Shown: piece after piece, positions 32,086 to 43,468 of the stretch
Layout of the letters: the number at the start of each line of letters is the position of its first letter
Numbering within the stretch: the stretch's first letter is position 1
DNA from: Halichondria panicea
Taxonomy: Eukaryota; Porifera; Demospongiae; Suberitida; Halichondriidae
Reading direction: 5' to 3'
Assembly (NCBI RefSeq): GCF_963675165.1
Contig: NC_087377.1
Coordinates: 11,952,632 to 12,016,631, forward strand
DNA: 64,000 nt
Translations under genes and position numbers: made by a program
Notes under the pieces: generated by a model
What the model was told of the DNA's origin: nothing
Seen by the model: only the letters and a program-made list of their open reading frames with translations
Database searches by the model: none

Positions 32086-34710
32086 TTAGTATGTACATCT
32101 AGGTCAACAACTCCTTCAATGAATTTAGTCTGTCAGCAGTAAACTCTTCCACAATGTCATGCGAAATAACTGCATGTATCACACTGTGCATAACTGCTGT
32201 AAAGCTCAAATAATAGTAATAATCCTTCCTCAGCGAACCTGAAAAAGTTCTGTCACTTTAGTTTGCATTTGTGGTTGAAAAGGTCAGCCCAACTCACCAA
32301 ATTATCGCCGCCCCAATGAAGTGGCCATGGCTTAGAGATGGGCGCGAGTCAATGGTTGTGCACACTAACCAGTTGATTTTATGCCTTACTGCTGCCTCGA
32401 CGGAAGCATGTGTAGCCTTTAAAAGCTGCACTCGGTCAACTAAGCTGCTTAGCAAGCATGTCGACTTGTGCAGTGCCCGTGTACACAAATGGCTTGCTGC
32501 TTCGTCTTTATTCTAGTCAGGAAAGTCTACCAATGAGTCCTACAGGCTGTAATAGCTGGTTTTTGAAGTGTCCTAAATGAATATAGCTCAGAAAAACTTC
32601 AAAGCACGCGCATTCATGACACTATATATCCAATCTACCACAGAATCCAATATCAACATTGATACTTGTTGTTGTACAATTTACAACAATTTTGACCAGT
32701 AGAGGAGTAATACAGGGAACCTCTAGCCTCAACTCAGGTCTTTTGTATTGGTGTATTGCAGTCTGGAATCGAGGCTAGAGAACGTCAGTGACTGTAATAA
32801 AGAGGTGAGGCTTTGGGCTGGTCAATCTGGCTGTATGAAAATGGGGACCGTGAATAAGCTAACTTCCATGCAGAGATTCCAATCTGGACAAAGTCCACAT
32901 TATGCACAATGCATTATTGCTTTATATAGTGGTCAAGACAAAGTGTGTTTATCGTAGATAGAACTTACTGTTCTTATTATAGTTTCCTTTCTCAACTTTT
33001 CGGTTCTTAGCTCCTTATAGTTTCGTTAGCACGGTCTCTCGTAATAGTGTTTTGTTTTGTTTTCTCTATAGGTGCCTCAATTTTCCCATAAAAAGCACAG
33101 TGACAGGATCGAGCGATTACTCTTGCTTTTCCTGCTCTATATATATAACTCAATTTACTGTGCTAAAATGACCCTTTTAATTGTTGGGATTGGTTAGACA
33201 TAAATACAGTGCAGGACTTCTGCTAGTTGGCCAGCCTGCTCCTAAACTCCAATTAAGCTATTGGATACAGTGTAATTACTAGACAAAAGAAGTTCGCAGC
33301 CACAGTATTGGTTAAAAATTCATAGCAATTGAGGAACACTAAATCAACTTTACCACATGAAAGATGAAAGTCCTTGCATAAGAGTTACCCCCCTCATGGG
33401 CCAATAAATATGCTTAAGGTGTTGACAGCCAGATGCTATAATATTATTACTTTATTAGTAGAAGTGTTATTACAATTATAATATCCATAATTATCACTGA
33501 AATTAAGATAAACTACCCCGACCACTACAAACAGACAATCATCTTCCTATATAAAACTGCTGTATAGCCCGAAATTTTTTAAGGCTCTTAAGGGTTGACT
33601 ACTTATACCCTTGCATGTTATAGCAGATAATTTTAATTACGCAATTTTCGTGTATTGTTAAACCCACGAAAATAAGCCCCTTGACAATGTCACGCTATAT
33701 ACGGTATCCCAAAGAATGAAAAACAACTAGTACAAACATTTCAATACACTCGTGCACACCACCCTGACTACATATTTTAAAGATTTGGTTCGGACATCGA
33801 TCTGCAGAGCTGGCCTGCTCCTAAATTACAATCAAAATTCTGGACAGAAGAAGCTCTCAGCCAGTGTTACGTAGAAATGTGAGCTATTACTTAGAACGTT
33901 AACTTTCTCTAATGAATGCCCTTACGGTCAAATATATGGTTACTCCCCTCATGGGTAAATGAATGCACTTGAAGTGTCTACACAGCCAGAGGCTATAACA
34001 CCCATTAGAAACCATAACCGAAAGAACTGAAAGATAAATGTCTGAAGTTGAGTACTAAAATTCAATTCAGATACATGGATACACAAATGATATTCATGAT
34101 CTGATTGACGTCAAGCTTTGCTATGGAAACACCAATCAGTGAGTAGACCGTAATCACAAGGGATCCCCAGTGAATTCCAGACACACCCAATAATAAGAGG
34201 AAGTGACATAAGCAGACAGGAAATGACAGGAAATCCTCAATCAAGTGTTTCTCTACTAGCTATTATCTGATATAGGCCATATGCAAGGAATCACACAATC
34301 AATCCATGGAAACAAGCGAGAGCTAGATATCAATCCATAATTATACCAACACCATGCATGACGTAATGAATCAGATCATTCTATACATGCAAGTAGTGGA
34401 TACATGCATATCTACTGTATTATAATAACAAATATCCAGAGGACGCTTCCTATATAGAGCTACAAAATGATACAGGAGCAGATTATCGTAATTTGAGGTT
34501 TCATTAATGACTTATGGAACACACTGATCAGTGAAATCATAGATATATTATCCTCCATTATCTAATTTATTCATGATTCGACATGCACATCCTGACTATA
34601 ATGACGTATAGGCAAATCAGCACTGAAGTGTTTCTTATCAGTTTTAATAATCTAGATGCGTTATTAATCCTTGAGACTAGCTATAGGCTGATATTATATT
34701 TCATAAATCC
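32086..34710. other. Intergenic, no gene seen
   Basis: 32280-32350 matches the reverse complement of about 57195-57260 (caatgaagtggccatggctt versus its mirror), a dispersed repeat. 32725-32778 is a short pair of TAGCCTC/GAGGCTA ends. 33561-33706 is an inverted-repeat element. The remaining sequence is AT-rich with unremarkable short frames. Confidence 0.5.
33561..33706. mobile_element. Small ACCGTATA-family element
   Basis: It starts tgtatagcccgaaatttttt and ends ccccttgacaatgtcacgct then atatacggta. The inverted ends are diverged but recognisable. 146 bp. Confidence 0.5.
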
Positions 34711-36243
34711 ATGCCAATGCCAATGGTAAGAGTCCTATATGATTATATAGCATACTATAACCAACTGTCTGTATGGTTTATAGGGATCAGTGATTTGGTC
34801 AGTTCTCCTTCTAGGAGGATGTCTGATTGTAAATGTGTCTGGTCAGACAACCATTAGGTCTTCTCTGCAATCAACAAACAGAATGTATGTTTGTCCAGGA
34901 GAGATTGTTACCTATGTGTGCAGTGGAACTGGAAACACAATTAGGCTAACAGCACCACCATATGTTCCTTTGGCCAATCCTTTGTCGTATGCGCGTGGAG
35001 ACACTCTGGGATCAGGACAGCTAGGAATAGGAGGTGGCCCTATCGTATCAAATCTAATATCAACTGATTCACTTTTGATGGTAGCAGACTTGATAGTGCA
35101 AAATTCTTCATTGCCAGAGTTTTCTGTTCGTTGCACTGTTCTTTCACCTTCTGATGAAGCTGTAGCTCAGCACAAACCTTCAGGTACTAGGTATAAATTA
35201 TGATTGACTCAGTCAGTTTTTAAGTTACTCGCCATCCTCTCGGAGATGATTGATAAGTGTGGTGTACTAAGCAATTAAATAATCACGCTATCATCATTGA
35301 TTTCTTTACCATAGGTCCTCCTTTAGATGTGATTTCTCCTATGATTGGATATTTTTCCCCACCAAACGAAGGTACGGCTGGTGTGCGAGTTACCTGGACA
35401 CCTAATGATGGAAACTATGACCCTAGTCACTTCACGATCCAGGTGTTTGACAGTAACACTAACACTGCAATTAAATCCATCGCTATTTCTGCAGAAAGCA
35501 ATAGTTTTGAAGCAATACTTGCTGTACCCTTTAGTGCTCCCATGGATGTCTACGCATGTGTAACAGTGACGTCCAAGTGTAACCAGACAACCGATGGAGT
35601 TATGACGGACTCCATTTGGATCAATAAAAGTTAGTGGCTATAAAGTAGGTAACTGTGAAAAACATTCAGGAGCATACTTATAATTATAAGAAGTGTTTAG
35701 CAAGTAGACCCTGGCCAATTATAGCTCAAAAATCCAATAAAGCCCCCAATTAGGTGTACGTATACATCCCTGGAAATCAACAAGCAGATAACTTTGGCAT
35801 ATACATTGAACTGAGCGTTAATTAGCAAACAATATCTGTACTTTCACTTTTTTTTATTGCTAATTTCATTATCAAATACTCTTCAATGGCGCTGCGATGG
35901 ACTAATGGACGTATGTACAGATCTAATGTAATGTACAGATCTAATGTATGTGTATTTATAGACTCTATTTTTAGACTGTGAATCTCAGATAAGTCTGAGC
36001 CACATGTTTTGTTTTTTTGTCAGTTCTCTCAATTTATTGATTTTATATGAGAGTTCTCAACGATAGACATGCACTGAAAATATAGGCCGTTGCTAGTATA
36101 GCCTATCAGTCTATCACAGGCACATTCTCAAGCGTTTCTAAAAAATATGTGAATCATCTAATTCTATTCATGCAGGTATAAAGACAGCATACATGTTCTG
36201 GGTACTCTTTTCAGCTGCAACAATTGTCCTAACAATAATCTAG
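34711..36243 (+). CDS. Tailless Ig-FN3 surface protein, probably GPI-anchored
   Basis: Four exons: 34711-34725 (ATG CCA ATG CCA ATG), 34784-35183, 35315-35629 and 36176-36243, giving 265 codons. The first junction is phase 0, the rest phase 1. Residues 6-26 complete a signal peptide (SVIWSVLLLGGCLIVNVSG). Next comes an Ig-like domain (YVCPGEIVTYVCSG to FSVRC), then an FN3-like domain (GVRVTWTPNDG to VYACVTVTSKCNQ). The last exon encodes only SIKTAYMFWVLFSAATIVL then TII and stop, so the chain ends in a hydrophobic stretch with no basic anchor or cytoplasmic tail. That is the form of a GPI-attachment signal, although a minimal TM end is possible. There is no CCP. The domain order, intron phases and location tie it to the receptor cluster; it may be a tailless partner or decoy (inference). 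AATAAA occurs at about 36491. Confidence 0.78.
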
Positions 36244-37289
36244 GTATATATGCCTGTGAATCAAAATTTACAGGTATATACTAGTAAGACTTAGTGTATA
36301 TCTATTCCAGTATTGTACTGTCACGTAAATAATATTAGTGAGTTGAGTAGCTGATGCTTTTTATGCAGGAAATAATTTTCTGTGATGTCCAAGATTCTAA
36401 TAATTACAGCAGTAGTTTAGGACTGACTATAAGCAATTAAACTCTTATAATCGCAAAATTTATAATTACATGTTTATCTCTGTATTCTGTAATAAACATC
36501 ATTACCAAGCACGTTGTCGACAGAGTCGATTATAGCATGTATTGCAATTCTATATAATCGTTGGACAGTGCATGATAACCCTAACTATGGCAAAGATTTA
36601 GAGTGGGACATTCATGGAATTGCATGGCCTGCTCCTGAACTCAAACTATAACTTCATTACATACCATGCAGATTCTTCCAAAGAGATCCCATGCAACCAT
36701 TGTTGGTTAGAAACGTGAAAATCCATACTATACTTAGAAGTATAATAGTGAATGTCATTAAAATATTATATTATACTCCCCCTCTCACGGGCCAATAAAT
36801 ATGCTTAAAGTGTTTACAGCTTCACCCATTAGTTGCACTGTTATACTATTATTATTACTACAAACACACCCTAATAAAGGAAGGAAAACAACTATAGACA
36901 TCACATGTGCAGTGATCGAATTTCATTTACTCTGACACTGTACAAACTGCTTCCACACCAAGAAATGGTTAACCACGCAATTAAATCCACCTACGCACTA
37001 ATTAACAGTGAATATACCAGGCTCTAATACCCAAAGGCCTGGATCGGAGTCAAGCATAGGTCATCCTTTAGATGTAATAATTTACATCACACAACACATT
37101 CACAAGCTGTACTCAATGCTCAACCCTTGGACACTTGTGTATCACCAGTGACCACCACATTTATACCACATGCACATCTACAAAAGTACCCTTATCACAC
37201 ACATCTTTGTACATGATCAGCACACCTAATCTACACAACATCAACAAACCTTTATCCCATACCCACTGTACACCCTCAATCACATACAT
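36244..37289. other. 3' flank and intergenic sequence, no gene seen
   Basis: AT-rich. The 37075-37280 segment is intronic sequence of the minus-strand neighbour gene family (tttatcccatacccactgta-like tract, shared with 25.8, 30.3 and 63.3 kb). Confidence 0.45.
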
Positions 37290-37520
37290 GTAGCATACTC
37301 ACACCTTTACCCTTCACTCTTCTCCCACGGTTCTCCTGGCTTATGATAGTGTGAGTCCATACATCCTCCACTTGGGGGCCATGCAGTGATCGAACCACAC
37401 CAGTATACATCTGTTGGTCTGTGTGGGCCGGGTCGTCATGGATATGAGATGCACCACAGCTGGTGATAGGTCCAGGATCAATACCAGAGGAGCTGAGGAA
37501 GGGGGAGGATGAACAGTAGT
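37290..37520 (-). pseudogene. Isolated exon relic of the minus-strand neighbour gene (copy F1)
   Basis: Matches the 30440-30645 exon on the minus strand, with the SSSPFLSSSGIDPGP-encoding acceptor region (cttcctcag) retained. Indels move the frame after SGIDPGP, so this copy is a pseudogene. Confidence 0.45.
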
Positions 37521-37561
37521 AAAATAATTCATATAATTTGCTTCTTAAAACACAATACCGT

Positions 37562-37983
37562 GTACAGTAGAACCTCGCTAATCCGGACCCCTTTAATCCA
37601 AAACCTCGCAAATCCGGACAAAATAGCAAACTGAAAAAGAGGAGGGGCTGTCAGTAGAATAGAGTACTGCGCATGCGCAATGTAAATTGCTTAGCTGAAT
37701 CAGCAAATAATTTTATTGATAAACTGCTCAAGACAATGGCCAGTGCAAAGAAAACGAAGAGAGAGCTCACAAGACTCACTGTATTGGAGAGGAAGTTCAG
37801 ATAAAGAGACTATTCTAGCTAGCAGCTTCCCTTCTGGCCACATTAATATCATAATACATGTACAAAAGTGTCTTCGTTAATGATATTCATAATCAATTAA
37901 TGACATCTGTTAATCCGGAAATTTCATGTATTTGGATGGGGTCTGGTCCCGCTCTATTCAGATTAGTGAGGTTCTACTGTAGC
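37562..37983. mobile_element. pogo/Tigger-like element with residual transposase start
   Basis: The left end cagtagaacctcgctaatcc and the right end, ending gattagtgaggttctactg, are inverted copies. At 37736-37804 a short frame reads MASAKKTKRELTRLTVLERK then FR and stops, which resembles the N-terminal helix-turn-helix start of pogo/Tigger transposases. The rest of the transposase is deleted. The right part also recurs at 24715-24775 and 43756-43825. Confidence 0.7.
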
Positions 37984-38250
37984 GGGTGATTTTCGTGAGG
38001 TAAAAATGTCGTTCAACTCGAAAACATTGATGTTTATTAGTCATTTGACTTCACTGCTTACACTGCATTACATGCGTTCCGGTAAGCCATGCACGTAAGG
38101 GGAAAAATTTCGTGGAGGTAAGTGTATTCTTGTAGCTTATGTAGCAGCTATAGGGTTTCATAATGTTGTGTGGCCTCTATTAATCAGATTATGGGATACA
38201 CGTTAAAGTTTGGTTAAAAATTTGGTTTGAAACAACTAAAATGAAAGGTA

Positions 38251-39208
38251 CTGTATCTCTTTCCTTGGCAATCTGTTGTAGAAATTACAACAACAGTAAC
38301 GAATCGTTATGATGAATTAGATGAAGTTGTATGTGAGCTCCTCCCTGACAAACAAACTGTAGTCTAGGTAACGGCCTTATCAGTCAAGTAGGCTAAAAAT
38401 CTGTGTCCTTTGATGTAAGCTTTGATGTCTCTTTGTGCATATGTAGTTATAAAAAAATAAAAAAAAAGAAACCTTTGACTAGCTAGGAAGAGTAGCAGTA
38501 GTAGTAGTAGTAGGAAGAGTAGCAGTAGTAGTAGCAGTGCAAGCAGGACTAGACTAGATTAAAAAGTTGGTGGAAAGAATAACTGACCGTTTGGACGTCA
38601 CCTGGCTGCCAGACTTTCATCTGGACTCTTCCCCCTGAGTAGCTGGCCTTTCTCTAAGCCACAAAACTGAGCAAGAAGCTGAAGAAGCAGCTAGACAGAG
38701 ACATGTACCTAGCCTTGAGAATTGGGAGGAGTGGCTCAACTAGTTAGCCCAGCCCAGAGGAATTGTTACCGTGGGTACTGAACAACCGTAGAAGTAGGGC
38801 TACCCCTGGCTTTACTGAATTAACTAGCTGTGTCTGCTGTCTAGTTGGACCAGATTTAGCTAGATAATGGGGTAGAGAATAGTTGAGCGGTGCTGTGTGT
38901 AGCTTGAACTGTACTGGCTGGCAAGAATCTAGTAAGCACCCTATGCACTGATAACTCGTCAGAATGGAGGGTATGTTCTAGGGATCTGGACAGCTGTACA
39001 TCCAAAGGAGCCAAGGAGTGCCAATCATCTTCTCCCAGTCTCTGACACGCTAAACAAAACGAGCTAGAACTGGGAGTCCCAGCTAGAATTGCTAGCCGGA
39101 TCTAGACTAATAGAATGACATGGAGGCGTGGTGAGGCCGGATCCACACTAATTGATCGACCTAAAGACGCTCCTGTTCCAGATTTCACGAATAATGGCAA
39201 GGAAAGGG
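38251..39208. mobile_element. About 955 bp insertion, absent from the paralogous copy at 62.57 kb
   Basis: 38120-38250 and 39209-39780 are continuous in the copy at 62455-63000, so this block is an insertion here or was excised there. The ends contain ctctttccttggcaat and, inverted, atggcaaggaaaggg, a weak terminal repeat. Inside is a (GTA)n-like run at about 38491-38540. No transposase frame. Its class is unknown. Confidence 0.5.
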
Positions 39209-39381
39209 GTATAGCAGGTAATTTTCGTTGGTGCAAATTTTCATACAAACTACCATTTGTATTCGTACAGGTCGTCAGGATGGTGACGTTGAACATAAGA
39301 ATTATTATTGTGCCAGAAAAAGTTTGCAGTTTTAATTTTCGTCCACTGATACTATATACCCGCTATATACCCACTATACGA
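39209..39381. mobile_element. ACCGTATA-family element
   Basis: The left end tatagcaggtaattttcgtt and the right end tatacccgctatatacccac then tatacg are diverged inverted repeats. The same element follows the same flank at 62572-62740. Confidence 0.5.
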
Positions 39382-39809
39382 TAATCATGGCAGAAGTTAT
39401 GCTCTATGAGCATATGTAGGTGGAGTCACCAACATTTTAGTGAATTTTGAAGTACTCGTAAATAAAAAGCCATAATTATGATACTGATGGGGCTAAGGTA
39501 TTAATATGTATGCCAAGTTTCGTTAAAATCTGAGGGGGTGCTCATTTTTTGTGTTGACTTGATAAGGAATGTCCCATAAACGAAGTAAGTACTTTAAGTG
39601 ACACAAATTCACACAATGTACATGGTATAAAGTGGAAGTTTAGCCTAAGCTGAGTGCATGGGTTTGGCTGCATGTGAGTTGAGGGTGACACTGAATGACA
39701 CAATAAACATACGTGGGTACAGTAACAATCGTTTTGTATAAGGAAAGTCAGACTTAAGCCTATGTTATACCATACAGTGCTAGCATAATTATTATTACGC
39801 AAAGACTCA

Positions 39810-40560
39810 CATTAGATTATGTTGTTCTATTCACACTCTGAGGATTATTCTCCCCAGCAGCTGACATAATGAGGTGAGACAGTCCACTCCAGTAGGGTAT
39901 TGTCACTGCTTTGAGTGCTGTAGATTACTAAAATATTTTGCGGGTGAAAACCTTTGCGAATGAGCGAAAATTTGACCCTTTGCTAATGCGTTCTGGCAAG
40001 AATCATGTGTATTTACAAGTAATAATTTAGGTTTTGCGGATTTTATTGTTGCAAATTGATCTACAATCGCAAATGTTTGATGCATGCTTGCAAAACATTC
40101 TAGCATATAATACGGTAGTTAGTGGTCACCCACAACTTGATCTGTTACAGAACACAAAAGATTCGGAATTAAGGTGATACACTTCATACTAGCTAAACTG
40201 TAACAGGTTTGCAAAATACAACCACAGCCAGCTAGGTCCCATAATACAGTGCAGCTAGTATCTTTAAAGGTTTTTTAAGGGGCCTTTATACTTGTAGTGT
40301 TGTTTTCACACGGTCAGCTAGTGAAAAAAGAGCACGACTATTCTCCACATACAATGAAAAGGTAATAATGAGCTGAGCAAATTTACAATCTTGAAAACAC
40401 ACCTCAAATTATCAGCATAGTCTACAGTCTGTACAATGTCTCACCATAAGCCTTGGTGACGCTGGTGAGAGCAGCAGCTGCCCCTTGTCTAACTGAGGGT
40501 ATGTTGTCCTCAAGGTTGGCAAAGAACAGTAGGAACAGTTCATCCAGCCACGATCTGAGG
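39810..40560 (-). pseudogene. Exon relics of the minus-strand neighbour gene (copy F2), including a HEAT-like exon
   Basis: At about 40436-40560 an open exon reads SWLDELFLLFFANLEDNIPS, then VRQGAAAALTSVTKAYG, ending at a GTGAGAC donor. The pattern ...NLEDNIPSVRQGAAAAL... is a classic HEAT repeat. At 39810-39905 a decayed DNALVQS-type exon follows. Between them, 39925-40120 is AT-rich and repeat-like. This is the clearest indication that the neighbour gene encoded a HEAT-repeat protein. Confidence 0.45.
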
Positions 40561-41965
40561 AGAGTGGGGAAACACCAACAGCCAGCCAGTCAGTACTCTA
40601 TAATGAAACAGCACAATTGATCGGAGCACAAAATTATTATGCCCTCAAATAAAATTTCCTGTTACGTTTGCGTTGCAGGTTTTTCTGGCTCCAGAAAAAC
40701 GCAAACTGAACGGTAGCGTATTATTCATAAATGCACCGTAATTACGTATAATTATTATTCTATGGAGAAATTGCTGAGGTAGCAATATTATTCTGTACGT
40801 AGCTAGCTAGTAACTTTACTAGTGCGTGTCCAGGGGCACATGGGCACATGAAAAGCAATGGGGAGACTGCAGAATTAACTCAATATATGCAAGGCTGGAA
40901 GAAGATGAGAAAGTTGGCAGTAACGAATCTGCTCAATGTCCTACTCAAACTATAATTATAACCTCCGAACAAAAGGAAAATCTCTCTATCATATCCGTAA
41001 ATATCAATAAACATAATGGTAGTACAAAGGGTTTGTAAATGGTAAGCATCAGTCAACCAATAAACATAATCTGTACTAGGGTGGGTAGATTTGGTAAAGA
41101 CTTCAGAATGGATAAGCAACTATCACTCTGATCCAAAACAAACGATAAAGACCCACTACACTAAAAACATTAAGTGAGTTAACATTAATTTTAGTGAGAC
41201 AAAAATTAGCGACCACGTATAATCGATCACTGCTACCAGCGTTGTTAAGGACAACTACACACTCTTTTGCCTATCAAAATGTAGCTCTTTCTTAGCTCTA
41301 TTTATGCTGGGAGTTTGATCAGCTGACTAACTGTCGTCATGTTATAAGCGATAGTAGAGTGACTACCGAATTTCATTGAAGTCACTCAGTCACTACTCTA
41401 TAATGAAATACCAGAGCTCAATGAAATACAATACATACAAACAAAGGGAATGAGTGTCGTAGTGTTTCTTACCGGGAATTAGAAGTTACTCTCACCGTTC
41501 GTCCCATGTATACAGTCTCTGACAATCCTTGTTCACCTTATATATGTGTGTCATGTTGTGTGTGCATGTGTGTGTGGGGGGGGGGGGAGGGGGGTTGCTG
41601 AGCTGTAATGTGTAGACATGCATGCATGCATGAGCACTACTAAAAAAACAAACACGACATGAGACCTAAAAAAATAGGGTTTAGAGAATGTGCAAGCCAC
41701 TTGATCTAGAGCACTGCATGCATGGCTCTGGGAGAGTCGATACATGTATTACGTAATTATTGTGAAGATTGTGAGCAGGTATATTTCGAGGGTATAAGCT
41801 TTTGCGGAATGACCGGTTTTCGCGGATTTAATGTCCGTGGAATAGCAGCCTTTTACAGCATGCATGCATGCGATATTAAATTCGTGGGCATATATAAATG
41901 TTTGCTTAATCAGCGAGAGAATAATTATACCCTTGATTAGTCTTATGTTCTATAATCTGTCTATA
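40561..41965. repeat. Duplicated spacer upstream of receptor gene 6
   Basis: No gene is seen. 40730-41170 matches 1709-2160 and 41205-41800 matches 2520-3180, including a poly-G stretch (41576-41592) and the gcatgcatgcatgag run. It also holds a small hairpin near 40660-40712 and the inverted-repeat element copy at 41778-41936. Confidence 0.6.
41778..41936. mobile_element. TATATTTCGAGGG element copy
   Basis: Starts aggtatatttcgagggtata and ends with diverged ataattatacccttga. It shares the ttcgcggatttaat and gcatgcatgcatgc interior with 29437-29653. Confidence 0.5.
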
Positions 41966-42067
41966 TGCGAAAACAGGAAGTGTATTAATATGAATATAAA
42001 GGAAGTAAACAATTGCAAAGGAGGTTGTCTAGTCAGCATCACATTAACCTTCTCACTGTCAATAGAG
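41966..42067 (+). promoter_or_regulatory. Conserved 5' flank of subfamily A, gene 6 version
   Basis: ACAGGAAGTG at 41973-41982 is a strong ETS-type site, and AAAGGAAGTAAACAA at 41998-42012 is a GGAA core joined to a forkhead-type GTAAACAA. Then ttgtctagtcagcatcacat and accttctcactgtca lead to the ATG. The arrangement is shared with the genes at 21317 and 44300. Function inferred. Confidence 0.5.
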
Positions 42068-43468
42068 ATGACACTAATAGAGATAATAAAGCTCATTAGA
42101 GTTCTTCTGATTTGCTTTCTGGCTGGCTTCAGCACTGGTAAGACTGACTATTCAATTATTGATTTCCTTACATTGACACTGCATGTTTCATAAAGCCCAA
42201 TATTCAGTGAGTGTGGATAGACCATGTCCAATGGAAACAGTCACTTTTACCTGCACTGCTAATGGAGATATCTTGATATGGGACCTGCCTGGAAATCGTA
42301 TCACTGTTCTCACCACCTCTGATCCACTAGTAATGCAGTCAGGCTACACTGTGACACTGATTGCATTTGATAACGATACATTAACTTCTACTCTATCAAG
42401 AACAGCAGAGAATGGGATCACTGTGTCCTGTTCCGAGATTGTGTCTACTCTAACCACTATAGGATCTTCAACAATCCGTTTGGTTGGTGAGGTCTTGTCC
42501 ATTGTCCATTGTCTGTATGTGTAAAAAATGTATATATAGATCCACCAGGACCACCTTCTGCTGTAAGACATTTTATTTTGAGCAGCTCAGTCAATGAAGT
42601 CAGTGTATCTGTACAGTGGAACCCTCCTACTGAGACTGGTGGTAGAGATGACCCCACTTACACAGTGACCATCTCACCTCCGGCCCAGCTCTTTGCAACT
42701 GTCCTCACATCCACCTCTGTCACTGTGACTGCTCAATACAATGTGGACTACACTGTCAGTGTTGTGGCTACCAACTGTGCTGGGAACAGTACAACTGCTG
42801 ACTACAACTTTAGGATCGGTGAGTCGACATCGTTAAAACAGCAACTATATATATATACTGACTCCCTCTTGTGCAGGTGGCTGTCCTGCATTGACCAACC
42901 TCACGAATGGAGCATTTGGACCAGTCTTCAGCAGATTGCCTGGATCAACAGTAACCATCCAGTGTGATGCTGGGTATGTGTCTGTTGTTGCGATGGTGAC
43001 ATGTGAGGGTACACTGATGTGGAGTCCAGACCCTGAGGCTATTGAGTGTACATCACTAATCACACCTACTCCCACAACTCGTTAGTTAAGCTTTTGGTAT
43101 ACATTAATTCTATTACACATGCAGCCCCTCCAATAAACTGCACGGCTCCACTATCCCCACCACTTGAACCACCTACAGCTGCTCCTTGTAATTGTAATTG
43201 TGCCAGCCTATCTGATGGGAGTCGATTTGATGCAGCTGTCTCCATCAGTGTGGTTGTCACAGCAATTGTATTCATGATAATAGGATTATTTGTGGGACTC
43301 TTGATAATGTATTTGTTCATGCATAAGAAGAATGTGTACTCCCCGTCACCTAAAGAGCGAGCTAACGTAGGACCCACTGTACCAGCTGGTCCTGTTTATG
43401 AGGAGGTGTCACCCAAAGAGGAGATTGAACTAAATACTAACCAGGCGTATGGACCAGTAGGACTGTGA
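42068..43468 (+). CDS. Receptor gene 6, subfamily A (Ig-FN3-CCP-TM)
   Basis: Five exons: 42068-42137, 42208-42486, 42540-42818, 42877-43080 and 43125-43468, giving 391 codons in phase 1 throughout. It is a sister of receptor gene 1: the last exon, its intron and the 3' flank are nearly identical, including the truncated second CCP (PINCTAPLSPP) fused to the Cys-rich stalk. The Ig exon is clearly different: after TFTC it reads TANGDILIWDLPGNRITVLT and then TSDPLVMQSG, with codon-sized length changes. FN3 is typical (NPPTETGGRDDPTYTV). The TM has GLFVG; the tail has HKKNVYSP, YEEV and NQAYGPVGL. This pairing of identical and divergent exons is unusual. Surface receptor role inferred. Confidence 0.88.

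Noticed and set aside
34790-35203. Receptor relative starting at GTG 34790 and ending at 35203
   Set aside because: A spliced 15 nt first exon supplies a proper ATG, and a phase-1 donor at 35184 links to an FN3 exon.
43408-43450. ITIM reading of the tail tyrosines
   Set aside because: Position -2 is Pro or Gln, not I/V/L/S, so the consensus is not met; I describe the sites only as YxxV.
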